Below, piece by piece: positions 6,347-8,873 of a stretch of 8,873 nt of DNA. The DNA comes from DASQQQ01 sp036390995 (GTDB lineage Bacteria; Actinomycetota; UBA4738; HRBIN12). A program made the position numbers and the translations under genes. The notes below the pieces were generated by a model. It made no database searches. It was not told the DNA's origin and was given only the letters and a program-made list of their open reading frames with translations. How positions within the stretch are numbered: position 1 is the stretch's first letter; each line of letters opens with the position of its first letter. The stretch is from contig DASWAT010000215.1 in NCBI GenBank assembly GCA_036390995.1, positions 1-8,873 of the forward strand, in the 5' to 3' direction.

Positions 6347-6413
6347 CGAAGGTCTGGACGATGGGATGGGAGCTGTCTTCGGGCAACCTCCGTCTCACAT
6401 CCCGATCGACAGG

Positions 6414-6428
6414 CGTTGCGCGGCAACG
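6414..6428. promoter_or_regulatory. Inverted repeat upstream of the acetyltransferase
   Basis: CGTTGC at 6414-6419 and GCAACG at 6423-6428 are perfect 6-bp arms around GCG. The repeat ends exactly where the -10-like TAGGTT begins, so it may be an operator for the acetyltransferase gene. It could also be a weak stem left from the region upstream. Confidence 0.35.
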
Positions 6429-6434
6429 TAGGTT
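6429..6434 (+). promoter_or_regulatory. -10-like box of the acetyltransferase gene
   Basis: TAGGTT fits TAnnnT and ends 8 nt before the ATG at 6443. No Shine-Dalgarno sequence is present, so a leaderless transcript is likely. A -35 element at the normal distance is not evident. Confidence 0.4.
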
Positions 6435-6442
6435 ATGGGGTC

Positions 6443-7030
6443 ATGACCGGGATCCGGGCCGCGACGCTCGCGGACCTGCCCGTCGTCGTCGACACCGCGG
6501 CTCGGTCGCTGCACTCCGAGGCGATGCTCCGGTGGTCCTTCGGCGAGGAGCGGTTCGAGGAGCGGATCCGGCGGCACTTCACGCACTACGACGGCGAGAA
6601 CGTGCGCCGGGGCTGGGTCCGCCTGGTCGAGGACGGAGCCGGCATCGCCGTGTGGGTTCCTCCGGACTCCCGCGAGGAACACGAGGCGATCGGGCCGGCC
6701 CCGCCCGGCGCCGAGGACGAGATCCTCGGCGATCACGCCCAGCACCATGCCAGCTTCTGGACCTGGGTCGAGGAACATCAGCCGACCGAACCGCTGCTCT
6801 ACCTGAGCCACGTCGGTGTCGCACCCGAGCGTCAACGCCAGGGGCTCGGAGCCGCGCTGATGCGCGACGGTCTGGCACGCGCCGATCGGGAGGGTGTCCC
6901 GTCCTGGTTGGAGACATCGAAGCCCGCGAACGCCGAGTACTACACGGGCTTCGGGTTCCGCACGATGTTCGACGAGGACGCCCCAGACGGCGGTCCCCAC
7001 ATCTGGTTCATGTACCGCGACCCGATGTGA
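6443..7030 (+). CDS. GNAT family N-acetyltransferase
   Basis: A 195-residue single-domain acetyltransferase of the Gcn5-related superfamily, transferring an acetyl group from acetyl-CoA to an amine; the acceptor cannot be told. The core motif A is the strand YLSHVGV at 120-126, then the acetyl-CoA pyrophosphate loop RQRQGLG at 130-136 and its helix. Motif B is LETS at 156-159 with NAEYYTGFGF at 163-172; Y166 or Y167 is the candidate general acid. A strand ending in IWFMYRDPM closes the fold. The N-terminus (TGIRAATLADLP) is the usual first strand and helix. The insert DHAQHHASFWTWVEEHQP at about 97-114 is common in actinobacterial members. I chose the ATG at 6443 rather than the TTG at 6416, which falls inside an inverted repeat. 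It is convergent with the secreted protein gene and separated from it by a 9-bp inverted repeat. Confidence 0.92.
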   Translation: MTGIRAATLADLPVVVDTAARSLHSEAMLRWSFGEERFEERIRRHFTHYDGENVRRGWVRLVEDGAGIAVWVPPDSREEHEAIGPAPPGAEDEILGDHAQHHASFWTWVEEHQPTEPLLYLSHVGVAPERQRQGLGAALMRDGLARADREGVPSWLETSKPANAEYYTGFGFRTMFDEDAPDGGPHIWFMYRDPM

Positions 7031-7068
7031 GGCACCTCCACCCGCCAGGAATGTATACCACCCTGCTC

Positions 7069-7120
7069 GCTCCGGTCCTTGGCACGGGCTCGGCGATCAC
7101 TCCGTCTCACTGACCGGAGC
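7069..7120. terminator. Inverted repeat between convergent genes
   Basis: GCTCCGGTC at 7069-7077 and GACCGGAGC at 7112-7120 are perfect 9-bp complements around a 34-nt loop. The right arm begins 3 nt past the stop of the minus-strand secreted protein gene, and the left arm is 38 nt past the acetyltransferase stop. A bidirectional terminator is plausible, but the loop is long and no U tract is present. Confidence 0.4.
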
Positions 7121-7123
7121 CGC

Positions 7124-7615
7124 CTACGAAGACCCCTCGCACGAGTCCGTCCGGTAGAGGAGCGCCATGTCGCCTCGTAGCAGGCGGACGCTGCCGCCCG
7201 TCGCGCTCCGCCACTGCAAGCGGATGAAGTTGGCGTGGGGAGCCGCCACAGCGTCGCGCTCGACCCACTGGTACGCGAACGAGTTCGGGCCGTTCGTGCC
7301 GGGGTCGAACCCCGTGGCACCCGGGTTGCTGACGGACGTCTGCCCTCCGATGTTCGTGCTCAGGATGCGGAACCGCACAGGCGCTCCCGAGACCAGCGCG
7401 CTCACGTTGACCGTGATGGGGAAGATGGCCACCGGGCGTGTGGCAAATCCCGGAACGGCTGTCCAGGTCTTGGATGAGGTCGAGACGGACGAGGTCCGCC
7501 ATACCGTGTCCGTGCAGTTGATCGGAGTCCTACCTCCACCGGTCGTCGCCATCACCGCCCACGTCCCGGCGACCACGAGTCCGAGCGCCATGAGCGCCAC
7601 CATCAGCTTCCGCAT
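7124..7615 (-). CDS. Secreted or membrane-anchored protein, unknown function
   Basis: A 163-residue protein with a typical export signal: basic MRK, then the hydrophobic run LMVALMALGLVVAGTWAVMA (4-23) and a possible cleavage site after VMA at residue 23. The mature part is rich in Thr, Ser, Val and Gly and alternates short hydrophobic strands, suggesting a beta sandwich. It has only two cysteines, C34 near the mature N-terminus and C159 near the end, which could form a disulfide joining the two ends. There is no lipobox, so it is not a lipoprotein. The start is strongly supported by GGAAGGAGG about 5 nt before the ATG, the best ribosome binding site in the window. No catalytic motif is visible, so a structural or carbohydrate-binding role is only a guess. 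Confidence 0.82.
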   Translation of the reverse strand: MRKLMVALMALGLVVAGTWAVMATTGGGRTPINCTDTVWRTSSVSTSSKTWTAVPGFATRPVAIFPITVNVSALVSGAPVRFRILSTNIGGQTSVSNPGATGFDPGTNGPNSFAYQWVERDAVAAPHANFIRLQWRSATGGSVRLLRGDMALLYRTDSCEGSS

Positions 7616-7666
7616 GACGGCCTCCTTCCCACGCAGGGTCCGCGCGTTCCATGGGGGCTGAGGCTA

Positions 7667-7676
7667 TGGGATCCCA
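7667..7676. promoter_or_regulatory. 10-bp palindrome upstream of the secreted protein gene
   Basis: TGGGATCCCA is a perfect palindrome 51 nt upstream of the minus-strand ATG at 7615, within reach of its promoter. It may be an operator or chance; nothing else supports it. Confidence 0.25.
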
Positions 7677-7738
7677 AACGAGGAGTCGAGGCGCGACACG
7701 TGACGAATGTTGCTTCGTGACGAGAGCGACTGCCACGC

Positions 7739-7754
7739 AGCCCAGGCCTGGGCT
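7739..7754. repeat. 16-bp perfect palindrome
   Basis: AGCCCAGG and its exact reverse complement CCTGGGCT meet with no spacer. It lies 123 nt upstream of the secreted protein gene and about 275 nt upstream of the antitoxin. A dimeric regulator site is the most natural reading, but no second copy is present in the window. Confidence 0.4.
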
Positions 7755-7852
7755 TCCCACAGTGAAGTCCCTCTTCAGGCGAGGCACGGACGGCCTCGGA
7801 CAAGGTGCCCGCTGCCATGTTGGTCCGGTTTCGGTGGGCCAGTGTGAGCGAG

Positions 7853-7885
7853 ACACGGATCTCGTTTCCACGCACCGTTCCGTGT
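7853..7885. repeat. 7-bp inverted repeat with long loop
   Basis: ACACGGA at 7853-7859 and TCCGTGT at 7879-7885 are exact complements 19 nt apart. CGAGA at 7849-7853 can alternatively pair with TCTCG at 7860-7864. The role is unknown and this may be chance in GC-rich sequence. Confidence 0.25.
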
Positions 7886-7982
7886 TGTCTGGTGTAGTCG
7901 TGCCCGTGGGTGGTGAGCAAGGTGTGAGCAGAACGCGTGGACGTGCATGAAAGGGTGCTCACCCCGGCGTATCGCAGGGTTG

Positions 7983-7991
7983 TGGTAAAGT
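7983..7991 (+). promoter_or_regulatory. Extended -10 promoter of the toxin-antitoxin operon
   Basis: TAAAGT at 7986-7991 is preceded directly by TGG, the TGn of an extended -10, which would explain the lack of a clear -35 box. The transcript would start near 7998 and give a leader of about 32 nt before the antitoxin start. The last two bases of the box lie inside the palindrome at 7990-8009. Confidence 0.5.
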
Positions 7992-8009
7992 GGCCACCTG
8001 GGTGGTCAC
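7990..8009. promoter_or_regulatory. Double palindromic operator of the toxin-antitoxin operon
   Basis: GTGGCCAC at 7990-7997 is a perfect 8-bp palindrome, and GTGGTCAC at 8002-8009 is the same site with one change, centres 12 bp apart. Together they form a larger dyad with 9-bp arms and a single mismatch (7993 against 8006). The site overlaps the end of the -10 box and the predicted start of transcription. Phd/YefM antitoxins repress their own operons by binding paired palindromes of this kind, so this is the likely autoregulatory operator. Confidence 0.6.
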
Positions 8010-8029
8010 GAACAGAAGGAGCCGTGCGG

Positions 8030-8266
8030 GTGGCTGAGATCGGGGTCAAGGAGCTCAAGGCGACGGCGTCGGCCGTCATCGAGCAAGTCGAGGGGGGTGC
8101 CGCGTATGTCGTGACCAAGAGGGGTCGCCCCGCGGCCGTGTTGCTCCCCATCGAAGAGGCGCAAGACCTCGTGCTGGCCAACGCTGACGCGTACCTTCGG
8201 ATGCGTCGGGAGGCGCGCGCCGCGTACGCCAAGGGTCGGACCACCCGCCTGGGGGATCTCGACTGA
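8030..8266 (+). CDS. Phd/YefM-type antitoxin
   Basis: A 78-residue antitoxin of a type II toxin-antitoxin module. It neutralises the adjacent RelE/ParE-like toxin by direct binding and represses the operon. The N-terminal half is the Phd/YefM DNA-binding fold: IGVKELKATASAVIEQVEGG at about 4-23, then YVVTKRGRPAAVLLP at 26-40. The C-terminal half (about 49-78) is a charged helix and tail that would wrap the toxin. I chose the GTG at 8030 because AGAAGGAG ends 8 nt before it; an in-frame GTG at 8024 lies only 2 nt from that site, and the ATG at 7950 or codons further up are upstream of the promoter. The stop TGA overlaps the proposed toxin start by 4 bases, as expected for a translationally coupled pair. 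Confidence 0.93.
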   Translation: MAEIGVKELKATASAVIEQVEGGAAYVVTKRGRPAAVLLPIEEAQDLVLANADAYLRMRREARAAYAKGRTTRLGDLD

Positions 8267-8559
8267 CCCCGTTCGCCGTCGAGTTGGCGCCGTCGGCGGT
8301 CCGTACGTTCAAGAAGCTGCCGGCGCAGGAGCGAACCCGGATCCGACGAGCGCTGGAGAAGCTCGCGACGGAGGCCACTACTCCAGGACGGATCGGGGGC
8401 AAGTCGGTCAAGACGATCCAAGGGCTCGGCGACTCGTTCCATCGTCTTCGGGTTGGTGACCACCGAGTGATGTACGACGTGCTGGAGGAGGACCGCGTGA
8501 TCCTGGTCCTCGGTGTCGTCGATCGCGGGGACCTCGAACGCTGGCTACGCAACCGCTGA
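8263..8559 (+). CDS. RelE/ParE family toxin, probable CTG start
   Basis: A 98-residue toxin. The fold has a first strand (TPFAVEL, 2-8), two helices (SAVRTFKKL, then ERTRIRRALEKLA), the motif GDSFHRLRVGDHRVMYDV at 56-73 and the final strand and helix VILVLGVVDRGDLERWLRN. R61, R63, R68 and Y71 match conserved positions. The usual C-terminal HRxxVY of RelE is replaced by DRGDLERW. RelE members cut mRNA on the ribosome and ParE members poison gyrase; the sequence does not decide which. The first strand is intact only if translation begins at the CTG at 8263, which overlaps the antitoxin stop as CTGA and follows GGGGGA by 6 nt. The next start, a TTG at 8284, has no ribosome site and would delete that strand. 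Confidence 0.92.
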   Translation: MTPFAVELAPSAVRTFKKLPAQERTRIRRALEKLATEATTPGRIGGKSVKTIQGLGDSFHRLRVGDHRVMYDVLEEDRVILVLGVVDRGDLERWLRNR

Positions 8560-8696
8560 CGGTGGTGTCGGCGGACCTGCAGAGGGCGAGAAGGTGCGGA
8601 CCGACGCTCCCGAGCGGTAGGCGCTCATCGCGTCAGGACCCAGGTGGTCGATCGCGTCCGGGCCGCTCCTCGCGCGCCAGCGACACCGTCGAACTC

Positions 8697-8718
8697 CAGG
8701 AGGGGGCTGCTCCTCCTG
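8697..8718 (+). repeat. 7-bp inverted repeat downstream of the toxin gene
   Basis: CAGGAGG at 8697-8703 and CCTCCTG at 8712-8718 pair perfectly around an 8-nt loop. It is 138 nt past the toxin stop with no T tract. A role as terminator of the toxin-antitoxin operon is possible but not strong. Confidence 0.35.
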
Positions 8719-8821
8719 CGACGTGTGGCATCAGGGTGGCCCGGGCGATGTGTGGGGGTACGCGCTTCACCGCCTCGACCCGACGACACCGTGGCCCGGC
8801 AGGCCGATCCCTGGCATCAAC

Positions 8822-8851
8822 TCAGGTTGCCGATCGGATCAGCCAACCTGA
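8822..8851. repeat. 8-bp inverted repeat with a palindrome in its loop
   Basis: TCAGGTTG at 8822-8829 and CAACCTGA at 8844-8851 are perfect complements around a 14-nt loop that itself begins with the palindrome CCGATCGG (8830-8837). Nested symmetry of this kind can be a protein site or a terminator. The window ends 22 nt later, so the context is unknown. Confidence 0.35.
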
Positions 8852-8873
8852 CGGATGAACTCGGCACTCCTTC

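Larger units (their letters stand above)
7616..8029. other. Divergent intergenic region with palindromes
   Basis: This 414-bp stretch separates the secreted protein gene from the toxin-antitoxin operon and holds no supported gene. It contains the Shine-Dalgarno of the minus gene at about 7621-7629, a 10-bp palindrome at 7667-7676, a 16-bp palindrome at 7739-7754, an inverted repeat at 7853-7885 and the toxin-antitoxin promoter-operator at 7983-8009. Open frames across it on either strand show no domain. Confidence 0.6.
8560..8873. other. Right-end stretch without a supported gene
   Basis: I assign no gene here. A plus-strand frame at 8562-8858 has Arg/Ser-rich low-complexity content typical of an out-of-frame reading. 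Another plus frame, about 8714-8851, reads more like protein (Trp, Asp, Pro and Gly in plausible order) but has no start codon. Two inverted repeats, at 8697-8718 and 8822-8851, are the only clear structures. The stretch may be the edge of a decayed gene. Confidence 0.45.

Noticed and set aside
7603..8463. Minus-strand 286-codon frame across the toxin-antitoxin operon
   Set aside because: Antisense to the recognised antitoxin and toxin, with Arg/Ser/Thr-rich low-complexity content.
8562..8858. Plus-strand 98-codon frame after the toxin
   Set aside because: Low-complexity Arg/Ser/Gly content, no ribosome site and no domain.
1..8873. CRISPR array, tRNA, rRNA, transposase or integrase
   Set aside because: I looked for evenly spaced repeats, cloverleaf arms, and transposase or integrase motifs on both strands and saw none.

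Overview
The window is GC-rich DNA whose genes favour G or C at third codon positions. Several genes lack a Shine-Dalgarno sequence but have a -10-like hexamer 6 to 8 nt before the start codon, which suggests leaderless transcripts. Together with the cyclase-ATPase-TPR giant protein, this points to a high-GC Gram-positive-type bacterium, most likely Actinomycetota or a related soil lineage such as Chloroflexota. This is inference; no marker gene is present to settle it.

Layout. The first 449 bases carry no gene I can support, but they hold two hairpins, one a plausible terminator. A large minus-strand gene (450-3344) encodes a zinc-ribbon / class III nucleotidyl cyclase / STAND-type ATPase / TPR signalling protein. 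A divergent intergenic region with a 15-bp palindrome separates it from three small unrecognised genes: a lysine-rich 43-residue protein (+), a 97-residue protein (-) and an acidic 92-residue protein (+). The first two converge on one hairpin that holds both stop codons.

From 4341 to 5897 lies what looks like a decayed modification-dependent restriction (McrBC-like) locus on the minus strand. The McrB-type AAA+ ATPase is intact, but the gene after it, which should encode its McrC-like/DUF2357 nuclease partner, survives only as fragments with an in-frame stop, a frameshift and no nuclease domain. On the other side of the ATPase, facing away, is a relict of a sulfatase C-terminus with no catalytic domain. 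The middle of the window therefore looks like a scarred accessory region.

The right part holds an intact GNAT acetyltransferase (+), a secreted protein of unknown function (-) and a complete type II toxin-antitoxin operon (+) of the Phd/YefM-RelE/ParE kind. That operon has a double palindrome over its promoter, and its toxin start seems to be a CTG overlapping the antitoxin stop. The last 314 bases have inverted repeats but no convincing gene.

The genes do not form one pathway. The coherent functional units are the toxin-antitoxin pair and the damaged McrB locus. I found no CRISPR array, tRNA, rRNA or intact mobile element.
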